Positions 25,729-35,328 of a stretch of 64,000 nucleotides of DNA are shown here, piece by piece. Numbering within the stretch: position 1 is the first letter of the stretch; each line of letters opens with the position of its first letter. A program made the position numbers and the translations under genes. Under the pieces are notes generated by a model. The model had not been told where the DNA came from and did no database searches. It worked only from the letters and a program-made list of their open reading frames with translations. The DNA lies in contig CAMAXP010000012.1 of assembly GCA_945862265.1 (NCBI GenBank), positions 36,403 through 100,402 of the forward strand, given 5' to 3'. This DNA comes from Bordetella parapertussis. GTDB taxonomy: Bacteria > Pseudomonadota > Gammaproteobacteria > Burkholderiales > SG8-39.

Positions 25729-26601
25729 TTATTTGCGGTTTTGCAAAGCCGCAATCCGCTCCTCGATCGGCGGGTGCGACGAGAACAGGGCCATGAAGCC
25801 CGGCTTGTCGCTGATGCCCGAAGCCGCCATCGACTTGGGCAGCTCGCCCGGTGTGAGCTTGCCGAGGCGCGACAGCGCGTTCACCATGGGGGTGGACGTG
25901 CCCATCAGGCTGGCCGAACCGGCGTCGGCGCGGAATTCGCGCTGGCGGGAGAACCACGCTACGACCATTGAGGCGGCAATGCCGAAGATGATCTCGCAGG
26001 CGATCGAGGTGACGTAGTAGCCGATGCCCGGGCCTTCACGGTCGTTCTTCAGGATCACCCGGTCGACGAAATAGCCGACCACGCGCGACAGGAACACGAC
26101 GAAGGTGTTGACCACGCCCTGGATCAGCGTGAGCGTCACCATGTCGCCGTTGGCGATGTGGGCGACCTCGTGCGCCAGCACGGCCTCGACTTCCTCCCGG
26201 CTCATGGACTCGAGCAGGCCCGTGGACACGGCCACCAGCGACGAGTTCTTGAACGCGCCAGTGGCGAACGCGTTGGGCTCGCCTTCGTACATGGCGACTT
26301 CCGGCATGCCGATGTTGGCGCGCTCGGCGAGCGTCTTGACCGTGTTCACCAGCCAGAACTGGGTGGTGCCTTCCGAGCCGTCGATGAGCTGCGCGCCCGT
26401 GGACCACTTGGCCATGGGCTTGGAGATCAGCAGCGAGATGAAGGCGCCGGCGAAGCCGACGACCAGCGAGAACACGAGCAGCATGCCCAGGTTGAGGCCC
26501 TGCGCGCTCATGAACTTGTCCACGCCCAGCACGGACAGCGTGACCGACAGCACCAGCATGATGGCCAGGTTGGTGACCAGGAACAGCACTATGCGTTTCA
26601 T
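25729..26601 (-). CDS. htpX: Membrane zinc metalloprotease HtpX
   Basis: 290 residues, the usual size. HtpX is an inner-membrane M48 protease that degrades misfolded membrane proteins together with FtsH. Two N-terminal membrane helices (about residues 4-25 and 36-60) precede the zinc site HEVAH (H144, E145, H148); [10 protein letters not shown] supplies the third ligand. Two more hydrophobic stretches follow the active site. Monocistronic; heat-shock control is usual but I see no clear sigma-32 site. Confidence 0.97.
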   Translation of the reverse strand: MKRIVLFLVTNLAIMLVLSVTLSVLGVDKFMSAQGLNLGMLLVFSLVVGFAGAFISLLISKPMAKWSTGAQLIDGSEGTTQFWLVNTVKTLAERANIGMPEVAMYEGEPNAFATGAFKNSSLVAVSTGLLESMSREEVEAVLAHEVAHIANGDMVTLTLIQGVVNTFVVFLSRVVGYFVDRVILKNDREGPGIGYYVTSIACEIIFGIAASMVVAWFSRQREFRADAGSASLMGTSTPMVNALSRLGKLTPGELPKSMAASGISDKPGFMALFSSHPPIEERIAALQNRK

Positions 26602-26736
26602 GTCTTGTATCCTCCTCGGGCATCCGGGGTTGGGGGAAAATCCGGGCGCGCCATGTTAGCCGAGTTTGGGGCGGGTCCCGCCGGTTTCAAGCCCCGCAGA
26701 GTGGTTTGCAGCGCGATATTGCATAGCGTAATGGAT

Positions 26737-26753
26737 AGGGGTCAAATACCCCT
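26737..26753. promoter_or_regulatory. Inverted repeat before a TauD/TfdA gene
   Basis: AGGGGT-CAAAT-ACCCCT, a perfect 6-base inverted repeat ending 21 bases before the dioxygenase ATG. The position suits an operator or a 5'-leader hairpin. No known regulator site is recognised. Confidence 0.3.
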
Positions 26754-26774
26754 CCGATGATTGGGGAAAGTACC

Positions 26775-27656
26775 ATGCACAGGGAAAACACAAACGCGCT
26801 GCAGACCCGCCGGCTGTCGCACGCATTCGGCGTGGAGATCGAGGGCCTGGACCTGCGCGAGCGGCTGTCGGACGCGACCATTGCCGAGGTCCGCCGGCTG
26901 TGGAATGAAAACGGCATAGTGCTATTGCGCGGCCAGCAGATCACCCCGGCGCACCTGATCGACTTCAGCCGCCGGTTCGGCGAGCTCGACCTGCACGAGA
27001 CGCTCAAGGCCTTCCGGCACCCGGACCACGCGGAGCTCTTCGTGCTGTCCACGATTCCCGTCGACGGCAAGCCCTCGGTCAGCGAGAACGTCGGCCGCCA
27101 CTGGCATTCCGACATGTCCTACACGCTGCTCCCGCCGCAGGGTTCGATCTTCCACGCGCAGATCCTGCCCGATGTCGGCGGCGACACGATGTTCTGCAGC
27201 ACCCAGGCCGCTTACGAAGCGCTCTCCCCCAAGATGAAGCAGGTGATCGAAGGGCTTGAGGCCGTGCACAATTACATGGACGTCGAGAACATGAAGCGGC
27301 GCGACCCGGCGCTGGTCGCCCAGCTGCGCGAGGCGAACCCGCCCATTGCACAGCCGCTCGTGCGCAAGCACGCCGAGACGGGGAAGAAGTGCCTGTACCT
27401 GTCCGAGCAGATGACCAAGCGAATCGTTGGCATGCACGAACGGGAGTCGGCCCCGCTGACGCGCATGCTCTTCGAGCACTGCGTCGACCCGCTCTTCACC
27501 TACCGCCACAAGTGGTCGAAGAACGACATCATCATGTGGGACAACCGCAGCACGATGCACCTCGCGCTGTCCGACTTCGACGCGGGCGCGCACCGCTACT
27601 GCATGCGCACCACGATCCTCGGCAAGCCGAGCGGGTACGTCTGGAAGGGCCAGTAA
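26775..27656 (+). CDS. TauD/TfdA dioxygenase
   Basis: 293-residue Fe(II)/2-oxoglutarate dioxygenase. The iron site is HSD in RHWHSDMSYT (about residue 112) with the distal histidine in NRSTMHLALSDF; the 2-oxoglutarate arginine is in YCMRTTIL. ATG 26775 is preferred because GGGGA lies about 8 bases upstream; an ATG six codons earlier is possible. Alone between htpX and a GMC oxidoreductase, so no operon clue to the substrate. RCxLDD-type TfdA enzymes cleave aryloxy acids, TauD cleaves taurine; neither can be chosen here. Confidence 0.9.
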   Translation: MHRENTNALQTRRLSHAFGVEIEGLDLRERLSDATIAEVRRLWNENGIVLLRGQQITPAHLIDFSRRFGELDLHETLKAFRHPDHAELFVLSTIPVDGKPSVSENVGRHWHSDMSYTLLPPQGSIFHAQILPDVGGDTMFCSTQAAYEALSPKMKQVIEGLEAVHNYMDVENMKRRDPALVAQLREANPPIAQPLVRKHAETGKKCLYLSEQMTKRIVGMHERESAPLTRMLFEHCVDPLFTYRHKWSKNDIIMWDNRSTMHLALSDFDAGAHRYCMRTTILGKPSGYVWKGQ

Positions 27657-27658
27657 CC

Positions 27659-27674
27659 CCGGGCTAGCGCCCGG
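27659..27674. terminator. Hairpin spanning the GMC stop codon
   Basis: CCGGGC-TAGC-GCCCGG, a 6-base GC stem in the 7-base gap between the convergent dioxygenase and GMC genes. The GMC stop codon lies in it. Likely a weak bidirectional terminator. Confidence 0.4.
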
Positions 27675-29289
27675 ACTTTCTATCCTCGCGCATCATTTCC
27701 GCGCCGCGCTCGGCGATCATGATCGTGGGTGAGTTGGTGTTGCCCGAGGTGATCGTCGGCATCACCGAAGCGTCGATCACCCGCAGGCCTTCGACGCCGA
27801 TCACGCGCAAGCGCGTGTCCACCACCGCCATCGGGTCGCCCGCCGGCCCCATCCTGCAGGTGCCCACCGGGTGGAAGATGGTGGTGCCGATGTCGCCGGC
27901 GGCTTTTGCGAGCTGTTCGTCCGTGGAGATATTCGGGCCGGGGAGGAATTCCTCGGGCGAATAGCGTGCGAGTGCCGGCTGGGCCGCGATCCTGCGCGTG
28001 AGGCGGATCGCGTCCAAGGCGACCCTGCGGTCTTCTTCGGCAGACAGGTAGCGGGGATTGATCAGCGGCGCCTCGCGCGGATCGGCGCTCTTGATGCGCA
28101 CGTAGCCGCGCGACGCCGGCCGCAGGTTGCAGACGGATGACGTAAACGCAGGGAAGGGGTGCAGCGGGTCGCCGAACTTGTCGAGGCTGAGCGGTTGGAT
28201 GTGGTACTCGATGTTCGCGCTCGCCTGGCCGGGGTCGGAGCGCGTGAACGCGCCCAGCTGGCTGGGCGCCATCGTCAGCGGCCCGGTGCGGAAGAACAGG
28301 TACTCGAGGCCCATCTGGATCTTGCCGAACGGGGAGTGGGTCCATTCATTGAGCGTCTTCACGCCCTTGACCTTGAAGGCCGTGCGCAGTTGCAGGTGGT
28401 CCTGCAGGTTTTCGCCGACGCCGGGGGCGTCGTGGACGACCGGGATGCCGTGCTGCTTCAGCAGCGCCGCCGGCCCGATCCCCGAGCACTGCATGATCTG
28501 CGGTGAGCCTATGGCGCCGGCCGTGAGCACCGTGTCGATGCGTGCCGAGGCGAACTGCGATTCACCGCCGCGCGAAAACTCGACGCCGACCACGCGCTTG
28601 TCCTCCATCCAGAGGCGCTTGACCTCGGCCTGCGTGACCACCTTCAGGTTGGGGCGGTTCATCACCGGCCGCAGGAACGCCTTGGTCGCATTCCAGCGCA
28701 CGCCGCGCTTCTGGTTGACCTCGAAGAAGCCGCTGCCCTCGTTGTCGCCGCGGTTGTAGTCGTCGGTCTTCGGGATGCCGGCCTGCAGCGCCGCCTCGCG
28801 CCAGGCGTCGAGGATCTCCCACGACAGGCGCTGCTTTTCCACCCGCCATTCGCCGCCCGCGCCATGGTGTTCAGTGCCGCCTGCGTGGTGATCCTCGGAC
28901 TGGCGGAACACGGGCAGGACGTTCTCCCAGGCCCAGGACGGGTCGCCCGTGAGCTTCGCCCAGCGGTCGTAGTCGTGGCTCTGGCCGCGCATGTAGATCA
29001 TCGCGTTGATCGACGAGCAGCCGCCCAGCACCCGACCGCGCGCGTAGAGGATCGAACGCCCGTTCAGCCCCGCGTCGGGCTCGGTCTTGTAGCACCAGTC
29101 CGTGCGCGGGTTGCCGATGCAGTAGAGGTAGCCGACCGGGATGTGGATCCAGATCCAGTCGTCGTTGCCGCCCGCCTCGAGGAGGAGCACGCTGACTTCG
29201 GGGTCCGCGGACAGGCGGTTGGCGAGCACGCAGCCCGCGGTGCCCGCGCCTGCGATGACGTAGTCGAAAGTGCCGAAGGATTGGGCCAT
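27664..29289 (-). CDS. GMC-family FAD oxidoreductase
   Basis: 541 residues of the glucose-methanol-choline family, related to choline dehydrogenase and alkan-1-ol dehydrogenases. FAD loop [16 protein letters not shown] at about residues 11-26, GMC signature 1 around [19 protein letters not shown], and the catalytic pair as His in [11 protein letters not shown] and Asn in [12 protein letters not shown]. It oxidises an alcohol to an aldehyde, passing electrons to quinone or oxygen. No betaine aldehyde dehydrogenase or BetI lies beside it, so a choline role is not supported. Confidence 0.93.
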   Translation of the reverse strand: MAQSFGTFDYVIAGAGTAGCVLANRLSADPEVSVLLLEAGGNDDWIWIHIPVGYLYCIGNPRTDWCYKTEPDAGLNGRSILYARGRVLGGCSSINAMIYMRGQSHDYDRWAKLTGDPSWAWENVLPVFRQSEDHHAGGTEHHGAGGEWRVEKQRLSWEILDAWREAALQAGIPKTDDYNRGDNEGSGFFEVNQKRGVRWNATKAFLRPVMNRPNLKVVTQAEVKRLWMEDKRVVGVEFSRGGESQFASARIDTVLTAGAIGSPQIMQCSGIGPAALLKQHGIPVVHDAPGVGENLQDHLQLRTAFKVKGVKTLNEWTHSPFGKIQMGLEYLFFRTGPLTMAPSQLGAFTRSDPGQASANIEYHIQPLSLDKFGDPLHPFPAFTSSVCNLRPASRGYVRIKSADPREAPLINPRYLSAEEDRRVALDAIRLTRRIAAQPALARYSPEEFLPGPNISTDEQLAKAAGDIGTTIFHPVGTCRMGPAGDPMAVVDTRLRVIGVEGLRVIDASVMPTITSGNTNSPTIMIAERGAEMMREDRKSGR

Positions 29290-29350
29290 GGCCGCATTGT
29301 AATGTTGGTACAGTGTGCGTGGTACGGCCTGCCCTTGCTTCCTCCTGACA

Positions 29351-30163
29351 ATGACGCGCCAGAAACGGATCCTTGCTGCGGTAGTGGTTGCGGCCCTTGC
29401 GGCTGCGGGGCTGGGCTACGAGTACCTGCAGTCGCGCAAAGTGGTGGAGGCCGCCGAAGCGGCGCTTCGCCCCGTGCGTCCCAAGGACCCCTGCCAGCGG
29501 GTGAAGCCCTCGCAACTCGCGAAGAAGTACCTCGAGAACCTCCACGGCGTGGAGATCGGGGCGTCCACGCAGAACTCGTTCGACCTGAAGCGCTCGATCA
29601 ACGTGGATTTTTCGGACGAGCAGGGCGGCCTCTGGCAGCACAAGGACTGCGAGCCGGCGGTCGTGAAGATCGTCGCGCCGGGCGACGACCTGCCGTTCAA
29701 GGACGGGAAGCTCGACTACGTAGTCTCGGCGCACGTGATCGAACACTTCTTCGATCCCGTGAAGGCCCTGAAGGAGTGGCATCGGGTGATCCGGCCGGGC
29801 GGGTACATCTTCATCATCGTGCCCCACAAGGACCGCACCTTCGACAAGGAACGCGAGGTGACGCCGCTGTCCGAGTTGCTCGACCGTTCGACCGGGCGTT
29901 TGCAGGTGCAGGACTATGCGCGACCGCTCGATCCCAAGGCGCGGGTCGAGTCGATGCCCCACAAGCTCCCGCGCGACAAGTCCGCGCTGGAACCGGGCTG
30001 GACCTGGTTCACCGAGGACGACCACCACCACTGGTCGGTCTGGCGGACCCAGGACTTCGTCGACCTGGTGAAGCACTTCAAGTTCACCATCGTCGAAGTG
30101 CAGGACGTGGATGACAAGTACGGCAACGGGTTTACCGTCGTCCTGCAGAAGCCGCCGCGCTGA
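29351..30163 (+). CDS. Membrane-anchored SAM methyltransferase-like protein
   Basis: 270 residues. An N-terminal hydrophobic helix (about residues 7-23) should anchor it to the membrane, and the rest is a class I SAM-dependent methyltransferase fold. Visible parts: GVEIGASTQNSFD (motif I-like), the motif with DYVVSAHVIEHFFDP and EWHRVIRPGGYIFIIVPHKD. The topology would place the domain on the periplasmic side unless the helix stays N-out, which is odd for a SAM enzyme and worth noting. The substrate is unknown. Convergent with an EamA gene. Confidence 0.78.
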   Translation: MTRQKRILAAVVVAALAAAGLGYEYLQSRKVVEAAEAALRPVRPKDPCQRVKPSQLAKKYLENLHGVEIGASTQNSFDLKRSINVDFSDEQGGLWQHKDCEPAVVKIVAPGDDLPFKDGKLDYVVSAHVIEHFFDPVKALKEWHRVIRPGGYIFIIVPHKDRTFDKEREVTPLSELLDRSTGRLQVQDYARPLDPKARVESMPHKLPRDKSALEPGWTWFTEDDHHHWSVWRTQDFVDLVKHFKFTIVEVQDVDDKYGNGFTVVLQKPPR

Positions 30164-30179
30164 GCGGCAGGCTCAGCGC
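30157..30179. terminator. Bidirectional hairpin containing both stop codons
   Basis: GCGCTGAGC-GGCAG-GCTCAGCGC, a 9-base perfect stem. The methyltransferase stop TGA (30161-30163) lies in one arm and the EamA gene's stop on the other strand (30173-30175) in the other arm. There is no T-run. Confidence 0.6.
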
Positions 30180-31027
30180 CGGATCACGAGCGCAGTGGCC
30201 ACCAGCACCGTCAGGCCGCCGGCGATCGTCCCTGCGCCGATCGTCTCGCCAAGGAACACCCAGCCCCAGAACACGCCGAACACCGGGATCATGAAGGTCA
30301 CCGTCAGCGTGCGTGTCGGTCCGAGTTCGGCGATCAGCCGGAAGAACAGCAGGAAGGCGAGGGCGCTGCTCAGCAGCGACACGCCGAGCACGGCGATCAC
30401 CACCTGCGGCGTGAAAACGGACGCGGGCGGCACGGCCGGCAGGAACGGCGCGATCGCGAGGCTCGCGACCACGAGGCTCGCGGTCGAAAGGGAGATCGGC
30501 GCCACGCCGGCGTCGATGCGCTTCAGCCAGGTGGTCGACACGGCGTAGCACAGGGTGGCAAGGATGCAGGCGCCGGTGCCGAGCAGCACTTCGGGCGTCA
30601 GCGTAACCGGGCCGAGGCCGACGACCAGGGTCACGCCCGCCACGCCGAGCGCGAATCCGGCGAGCTTGCGCGCGGTGATGCGCTCGCTCAGCCACAGCGC
30701 GCCGCAGATCGCGCCGAAGAAAGGCGTGGAAGTGTTCAGGATCGACATGGTGCCGGCGCCGAGGTGCAGCCCCGCGTAGGCATAGAGCGACCACGGCACG
30801 GCGGCATTGAGCAGGCCCATCATCACGTAGGCGCGCCAGTGGGCGCGGACGTCGAGTTTCACGCCGGTCGCGAGTACGTACGCCAACATCACCAACGCGG
30901 CAATCAGCACACGCAGTTCGGCGAGCCAGCCGGGGCCCAGCGCGGGCCCGGCCATGCAGAAAAAGAGGAAGGACGCGCCCCAGAGCGCGGCGAGCGCGAC
31001 GAGGCGGGAGAGGTTGGCGGCGGTCAT
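30173..31027 (-). CDS. DMT (EamA) transporter
   Basis: 284 residues, two EamA repeats and about ten transmembrane segments, starting LVALAALWGASFLFFCMAGP, a typical EamA opening. The second repeat ends with FMIPVFGVFWGWVFLGETIG. Probably an exporter of small metabolites. It is downstream of rhlE by position but read from the same strand 70 bases away, with an independent start. Confidence 0.9.
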   Translation of the reverse strand: MTAANLSRLVALAALWGASFLFFCMAGPALGPGWLAELRVLIAALVMLAYVLATGVKLDVRAHWRAYVMMGLLNAAVPWSLYAYAGLHLGAGTMSILNTSTPFFGAICGALWLSERITARKLAGFALGVAGVTLVVGLGPVTLTPEVLLGTGACILATLCYAVSTTWLKRIDAGVAPISLSTASLVVASLAIAPFLPAVPPASVFTPQVVIAVLGVSLLSSALAFLLFFRLIAELGPTRTLTVTFMIPVFGVFWGWVFLGETIGAGTIAGGLTVLVATALVIRR

Positions 31028-31097
31028 GGCAAGGCGTGCATCCTAATCGGTTGATTCAACCCGATGCGCACGCACTTGCCTTCCCGATTCTTGCGCC

Positions 31098-32774
31098 CTA
31101 GCCGATCTTGCGCTTCAGGAAACCGAAGATCCCGCTGGAGGGCTTGGCGGCCGCCTGGGGCTGCTCGGCCATCTCGCTGCGCGCGAGGCGCTGGCCTTCG
31201 CGCAGTTGCGCGAGCCGCTCTTCTTCGAGCCGGTCCATCGGCTGTGCCGGGCGCTGATTGTACGACTGCGCCTGGCCCTGCTGCGGACGCGCACCCGAAC
31301 GTGCACCAGGACGCGGGCCCTGCGAGCGCTGCGGACGGGCGTTCTCGTTGCTGCGCGGTTGCTGGTCGCCGCGACGGGGTTGCTGGTCGCTACGGGGTTG
31401 CTGGTCACCACGGGGTTGCTGGTCGCCACGAGGCTGCTGGTCGCCACGGCGCGGCTGCTGCGTACGCTCGCCGCCGGCATTGCGCGTCGAAGGTCGCGGC
31501 GCCTGCGTGCGCCCTGCGTTGCTGCGCGGCTGTTGCTGTCCGCGACGCTGCTGGCCACGCGGCTGCATCGGCGGACGGTCGTCCACCTCCGCGGTCCCGC
31601 CGCCCTTGGTGGGCGCAAACCCGTCGACGGTCTTCTCTTCGATCTTGCGGCCGATCAGCTTCTCGATGTCGCGCAGGAGCGGGCGGTCGTCCGCGCTCAC
31701 GAGCGAAATCGCCTCGCCCGTGGAACCCGCGCGGCCGGTGCGGCCGATGCGGTGCACGTAGTCTTCAGAGACGTTGGGCAGGTCGTAGTTCACGACGTGC
31801 GGCAGCAGCTCGATGTCGAGGCCGCGTGCGGCGATGTCGGTGGCAACCAGCACCTGCAGCTCGTTGTCCTTGAACTTCTTGAGCGCCTTGGTGCGTGCCG
31901 GCTGGCTCTTGTTGCCGTGGATGGCATCGGCCTGGATGCCTTCCTTCTCGAGCTGTTGCGCGAGGCGGTTCGCGCCGTGCTTGGTCTTTGTGAACACCAG
32001 CACCTGGCGCCAGTCGCCGGCCTTGATGAGGTGGGCCAGCAGTTCGCGCTTGCGGTCGCGGTCCACGTGGTAGGCCGACTGTGCCACAAGCTCGATCGGT
32101 GCGTTGCGGCGCGCGACCTCGACCGTGGCCGGGTCCTTGAGGATGGTGCCGGACAGCTTGCGGATGTCATCCGAGAACGTGGCCGAGAACAACAGGTTCT
32201 GGCGCACGGCCGGCAGGACCGCGATGACGCGGCGGATGTCGTGGATGAAGCCCATGTCGAGCATGCGGTCGGCTTCGTCGAGCACGAGGATCTCGACCGA
32301 CTTCAGGTCGATCGTGCGCTGCTGCATGTGGTCGAGCAGGCGCCCCGGCGTGGCGACGACGATGTCGACGCCGCGGCGGATTTCGGTGACCTGCGGGTTG
32401 AAGCCCACGCCGCCGAAGATCATGCAGGAACGCAGGTTCATGTGCTTGCCGTAGGTGCGCACGCTTTCGTGCACCTGCGCGGCGAGTTCGCGCGTCGGCA
32501 CGAGGATCAGCGCGCGGATCGGGTGCTTGCCGACGCCGCGGGGCGGGTTTTCGCCCGTGCCCGTGGGCTGGTTTTCGGCGAGGCGCTGCAGCATGGGCAG
32601 CGTGAAGCCCGCGGTCTTGCCGGTGCCCGTCTGGGCGGCGCCGAGCAGGTCGCGGCCTGCGAGCACGAAGGGAATGGCCTGCGCCTGGATGGGCGTGGGT
32701 ATGGTGTAGCCTTGCTCGGCAACGGCGCGCAGCAGCGCGTCCGACAGCCCGAGCGTCGAGAACGACGTATCGAT
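31098..32774 (-). CDS. rhlE: DEAD-box RNA helicase RhlE, non-canonical start
   Basis: ATP-dependent RNA helicase of the RhlE group. Seen in order: Q motif with [33 protein letters not shown] in [17 protein letters not shown], and [10 protein letters not shown]. The C-terminus is a low-complexity R/Q/P-rich tail with GDQQPR repeats and a conserved end. The first ATG/GTG/TTG in frame is GTG 32666, which would cut off the Q motif. The family N-terminus is in frame back to an ATC codon at 32774, which has AGGAG six bases upstream. That makes 558 residues. I use ATC, with ATT two codons before as the alternative; a base error is also possible. Confidence 0.9.
   Translation of the reverse strand: MDTSFSTLGLSDALLRAVAEQGYTIPTPIQAQAIPFVLAGRDLLGAAQTGTGKTAGFTLPMLQRLAENQPTGTGENPPRGVGKHPIRALILVPTRELAAQVHESVRTYGKHMNLRSCMIFGGVGFNPQVTEIRRGVDIVVATPGRLLDHMQQRTIDLKSVEILVLDEADRMLDMGFIHDIRRVIAVLPAVRQNLLFSATFSDDIRKLSGTILKDPATVEVARRNAPIELVAQSAYHVDRDRKRELLAHLIKAGDWRQVLVFTKTKHGANRLAQQLEKEGIQADAIHGNKSQPARTKALKKFKDNELQVLVATDIAARGLDIELLPHVVNYDLPNVSEDYVHRIGRTGRAGSTGEAISLVSADDRPLLRDIEKLIGRKIEEKTVDGFAPTKGGGTAEVDDRPPMQPRGQQRRGQQQPRSNAGRTQAPRPSTRNAGGERTQQPRRGDQQPRGDQQPRGDQQPRSDQQPRRGDQQPRSNENARPQRSQGPRPGARSGARPQQGQAQSYNQRPAQPMDRLEEERLAQLREGQRLARSEMAEQPQAAAKPSSGIFGFLKRKIG
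31357..31457 (-). repeat. Tandem 18-base repeats in the rhlE tail
   Basis: About five near-identical 18-21 base units encode GDQQPR-type hexapeptides (with an extra arginine in some copies). The low-complexity tail is typical of RhlE proteins, which use it for RNA binding. The copy number is prone to slippage. Confidence 0.8.
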
Positions 32775-32805
32775 GACAATCTCCTGGGGATCGGCCTGGG
32801 AAGTA

Positions 32806-32820
32806 ACCTCCTAAGGAGGT
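32806..32820 (-). promoter_or_regulatory. SD/anti-SD palindrome in the rhlE leader
   Basis: In the rhlE mRNA sense this reads ACCTCCT-T-AGGAGGT, a 7-base perfect inverted repeat. One arm is a strong Shine-Dalgarno sequence, the other equals the 3' end of 16S rRNA. It lies about 32 bases before the presumed ATC start, within a leader of about 170 bases. It could hold the ribosome site closed or act as a decoy. Confidence 0.45.
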
Positions 32821-32953
32821 CTTCCATACCGGTTCAGGCAGATGAGTTACTACTTAGGGTGATTCGAGAACCCGCGCTGTTGATGCTGAGGCGGGGAGCC
32901 GCGAAGAGGGCTGAGGCGCTAACCGATTGAAGCGATTCAAGACCTTGGACCGG

Positions 32954-32982
32954 AGTATACACGATTTTGTATCGACTGTCGC
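32954..32982 (-). promoter_or_regulatory. Candidate rhlE promoter
   Basis: On the minus strand, TATACT (-10, at 32959-32954) is preceded after 17 bases by GCGACA (-35). Transcription would start near 32947, giving a leader of about 170 bases. The 300-base gap between rhlE and the iclR gene otherwise holds only the leader palindrome and the iclR promoter. Confidence 0.45.
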
Positions 32983-33039
32983 GGTGCGTTTGGCGTGCGC
33001 TCCCGAAGTCGATTGACGTCGGCATCAGGACACAGTAAT

Positions 33040-33067
33040 TTTGTCCCATATATTGATTGTTTATAAT
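33040..33067 (+). promoter_or_regulatory. Candidate iclR-gene promoter
   Basis: TATAAT at 33062-33067 with TTTGTC 16 bases upstream (33040-33045). The predicted start is only about 2-8 bases before the ATG codons, so the transcript would be nearly leaderless. CCCAT and ATGGG flank the -10 box. Confidence 0.45.
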
Positions 33068-33075
33068 CTCAAAAA

Positions 33076-33858
33076 ATGGGAATGAAAAACCTGCGGGTAA
33101 TGGTCGATGCGCTGCAACTGTTCGCGATGCGGGGCGCGCTTACGGTGAAGGACCTGTCCCTGGCGCTCAAGATGCCTCGCAGCTCCTCGCACCGCCTGGT
33201 CGCGTCACTGCTTGCGATGCGGTTCATCGAAAAGGTGGATGCGAACGGTGCCTATGCTCTCGGCCCGCTGGTCGGAGAACTCGCCGGCGGGACGTTTGCC
33301 TGGCGCGCGCTGGTCGCGCAATGTCGCCCCGAAATGGAGTCGTTGCGCGACTCTAGCGGCGAGACTGTTGCGCTACACGTCATGCAAGCAGAGCGCCGTG
33401 TCCTGCTGGACCAGGTTGAAAGCACGCAGGAGTTGCGCTGGGTCTTCAGCAATCCCCTGGTGCCGATGCCGTTGCACGCGGGAGCCGCCGCGAAGATGTT
33501 GCTCGCGTTGCTACCCGATGCGGACGTGCATCGAATCGTCAAGCGCGACGATCTCGTTGCCTACACGCACCGCACGCCAAGAAGCCTGGCGGGACTGATG
33601 CGCGAACTTCAGCAGATTCGAGCGCGGGGCTACTCGGCCTCGCTCGAGGAGGTCAGCCCGGGCATCGTGTCGCTCGCGGTGCCCGTTGTCCGGGCGCCGT
33701 TCGCAGGGCAACCCCTGGCGGTCATGAACCTGACCGGACCCGCAGTCCGGTTGCAGGAGAAGCGCTTGAAGTCCCTTCTGCCGTCACTGCAGAAGGCTGC
33801 AAGGCGTGCTACGGCGCGACTCGAGCATGCGCTCGGAAAGCACAGGCAGGCCGCTTGA
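33076..33858 (+). CDS. IclR-family transcriptional regulator
   Basis: 260 residues: an N-terminal winged helix (about residues 5-70, VKDLSLALKMPRSSSHRLVASLL as recognition region) and a C-terminal IclR effector domain (about 80-250). These regulators bind an aromatic or carboxylate ligand and control the neighbouring catabolic genes, here the bicupin/molybdenum-hydroxylase operon that begins 31 bases downstream on the same strand. ATG 33076 and ATG 33082 are both possible; no ribosome site is visible, in keeping with a near-leaderless message. Confidence 0.9.
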   Translation: MGMKNLRVMVDALQLFAMRGALTVKDLSLALKMPRSSSHRLVASLLAMRFIEKVDANGAYALGPLVGELAGGTFAWRALVAQCRPEMESLRDSSGETVALHVMQAERRVLLDQVESTQELRWVFSNPLVPMPLHAGAAAKMLLALLPDADVHRIVKRDDLVAYTHRTPRSLAGLMRELQQIRARGYSASLEEVSPGIVSLAVPVVRAPFAGQPLAVMNLTGPAVRLQEKRLKSLLPSLQKAARRATARLEHALGKHRQAA

Positions 33859-33889
33859 TGAATGCAAACACCCGCGCGGGAGGATGGAT

Positions 33890-34810
33890 ATGACGGCCAA
33901 TGCGATTGAAGCGCCCACACCAGGGCTGCTGGACGCCCTTCGTGGTCACATCGGGCGATTCTCGGAAAAGCATCCCGACTGGGACGCTTTTCCTGCAAAC
34001 AACGGCTATCCCGAGCTTGCGCGCGCTCAGATCCGTTTCATTGGTGCCGGCGGTTCGCCCAAGGTGTCTGATCCTTCGACGATGAAGGCGGACCATTTCA
34101 CGCTGAGCCTGGTTTACCTGCCGGCAGGCCATTACGCTGCATCGCATGTGCACGAGGTCGAGGAGGCGTTCTTTGTCGTCCAGGGGGTGCTAACCGTTGC
34201 GAGCGATTACGACGGCGAGATCGTCCGTTCGCGAATGGGCCCGAGGGACATGTTCCTGAACGAACCTGGACGGCCGCACGGGTTCCTGAATGATGGAGTG
34301 GAGCCAGTGCTGATGGCGATCATGGTCGCCAACAGCAAGGGCGCCCCGGTCAAGATCAGTTACAAGTGCCATCCCAAGGATTTCGGGCCGGAGGTCGCCC
34401 GTACATTCGGGGGCCGGCACACTGAGGACCGCAAAGACATCGACCGGTGGATCACGCGGTACAGCCAGGCTCCCTTCGAGCGTGACCCTTCGGGCTGCGC
34501 ACGCAGGACCTATATCGGGCAGGGGGCTGCGCCGGCAGGCCGCTTCAGGAAGGATCTCGTTCGCATCCCGCCGGGCAAGTCAGTGCAAGCTTACAGCCGT
34601 GATGTGGAGGATGCCTTTTTTGTCCTCTCCGGTTACCTGACGGTGGTCTGGGAAGGGGAGGGGGGCGTCGTCGAACAGCGACTGGGCCCGCGCGAGGTGG
34701 TGTTCAACCCGGCCGGGCGCAAGCACTGCTTCCGCAACGACGGGATTGAAGATGCGGAGTTCCTGATGATTGTCGGTACCGCGGAGCCTGAAACCGTGCG
34801 GTTCGCATGA
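33890..34810 (+). CDS. Two-domain cupin protein
   Basis: 306 residues with two cupin barrels. The first has a metal-site pattern [16 protein letters not shown] (HxHx4E) with the late histidine in GRPHGFLN. The second has [15 protein letters not shown], where the paired histidines are replaced, with RKHCFRN at the late position. So only the first barrel should bind metal. Bicupins of this kind include gentisate-type dioxygenases and isomerases. GGGAGG lies six bases before the ATG. The ATGA overlap with the next gene couples it to the molybdenum hydroxylase, so it may act on its hydroxylated product. Confidence 0.85.
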   Translation: MTANAIEAPTPGLLDALRGHIGRFSEKHPDWDAFPANNGYPELARAQIRFIGAGGSPKVSDPSTMKADHFTLSLVYLPAGHYAASHVHEVEEAFFVVQGVLTVASDYDGEIVRSRMGPRDMFLNEPGRPHGFLNDGVEPVLMAIMVANSKGAPVKISYKCHPKDFGPEVARTFGGRHTEDRKDIDRWITRYSQAPFERDPSGCARRTYIGQGAAPAGRFRKDLVRIPPGKSVQAYSRDVEDAFFVLSGYLTVVWEGEGGVVEQRLGPREVVFNPAGRKHCFRNDGIEDAEFLMIVGTAEPETVRFA

Positions 34811-35328
34811 CATCGGGGGACTCGAACGTGGGCGCGTTCCGCGAAGTCACGATCACGGTGAATGGCCGGAAAGTGACGGCCAGGGTGGATACGCGGACCC
34901 TTCTCGTCGAATTCCTCCGCGAGACAGCCGGCCTGACCGGGACGCACGTGGGCTGCGACACCAGCCAGTGCGGTGCCTGCGTGGTGGAATTTGATGGCGA
35001 TTCGGTGAAAAGCTGCACCATGCTTGCAGTGCAGGCGGACACCGGAGCCGTGACGACCATCGAAGCGCTTGGCACCGCGGAGGCGCTCCATCCCATGCAG
35101 GAGGCTTTCACCGAGCATCACGCGCTGCAGTGCGGCTTCTGCACGCCCGGGATGGTCATGAGTGCATGCGATCTCCTCCGGAAAAATCCGTCGCCTACGC
35201 AAGCGCAGATCCGCGAGTGGCTGGATGGCAACCTCTGCCGCTGCACCGGGTACAACAACATTGTGGCGGCCATCTCCGCAGCGGCGCCCGTTCTCGCGAC
35301 GGGCGCGCAAGGCGAAGGGACCCTTTGA
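34807..35328 (+). CDS. Molybdenum hydroxylase, [2Fe-2S] small subunit
   Basis: 173 residues: a plant-type ferredoxin domain with [11 protein letters not shown] and a further cysteine (SCTM), then a helical domain binding the second cluster through CGFCTPGMV and CRCTGY. It passes electrons from the molybdenum site to FAD in xanthine-dehydrogenase-family enzymes. The ATG overlaps the cupin stop by four bases, and its stop overlaps the next gene's TTG start. All eight cluster cysteines are present. Confidence 0.95.
   Translation: MTSGDSNVGAFREVTITVNGRKVTARVDTRTLLVEFLRETAGLTGTHVGCDTSQCGACVVEFDGDSVKSCTMLAVQADTGAVTTIEALGTAEALHPMQEAFTEHHALQCGFCTPGMVMSACDLLRKNPSPTQAQIREWLDGNLCRCTGYNNIVAAISAAAPVLATGAQGEGTL

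Noticed and set aside
27664..29289. Choline dehydrogenase BetA
   Set aside because: The GMC fold is clear, but no betB, betI or choline transporter is nearby and the family has many substrates.
31357..31457. Short direct repeats that look like a CRISPR or minisatellite
   Set aside because: They are in frame inside rhlE and encode GDQQPR units, with no spacers.
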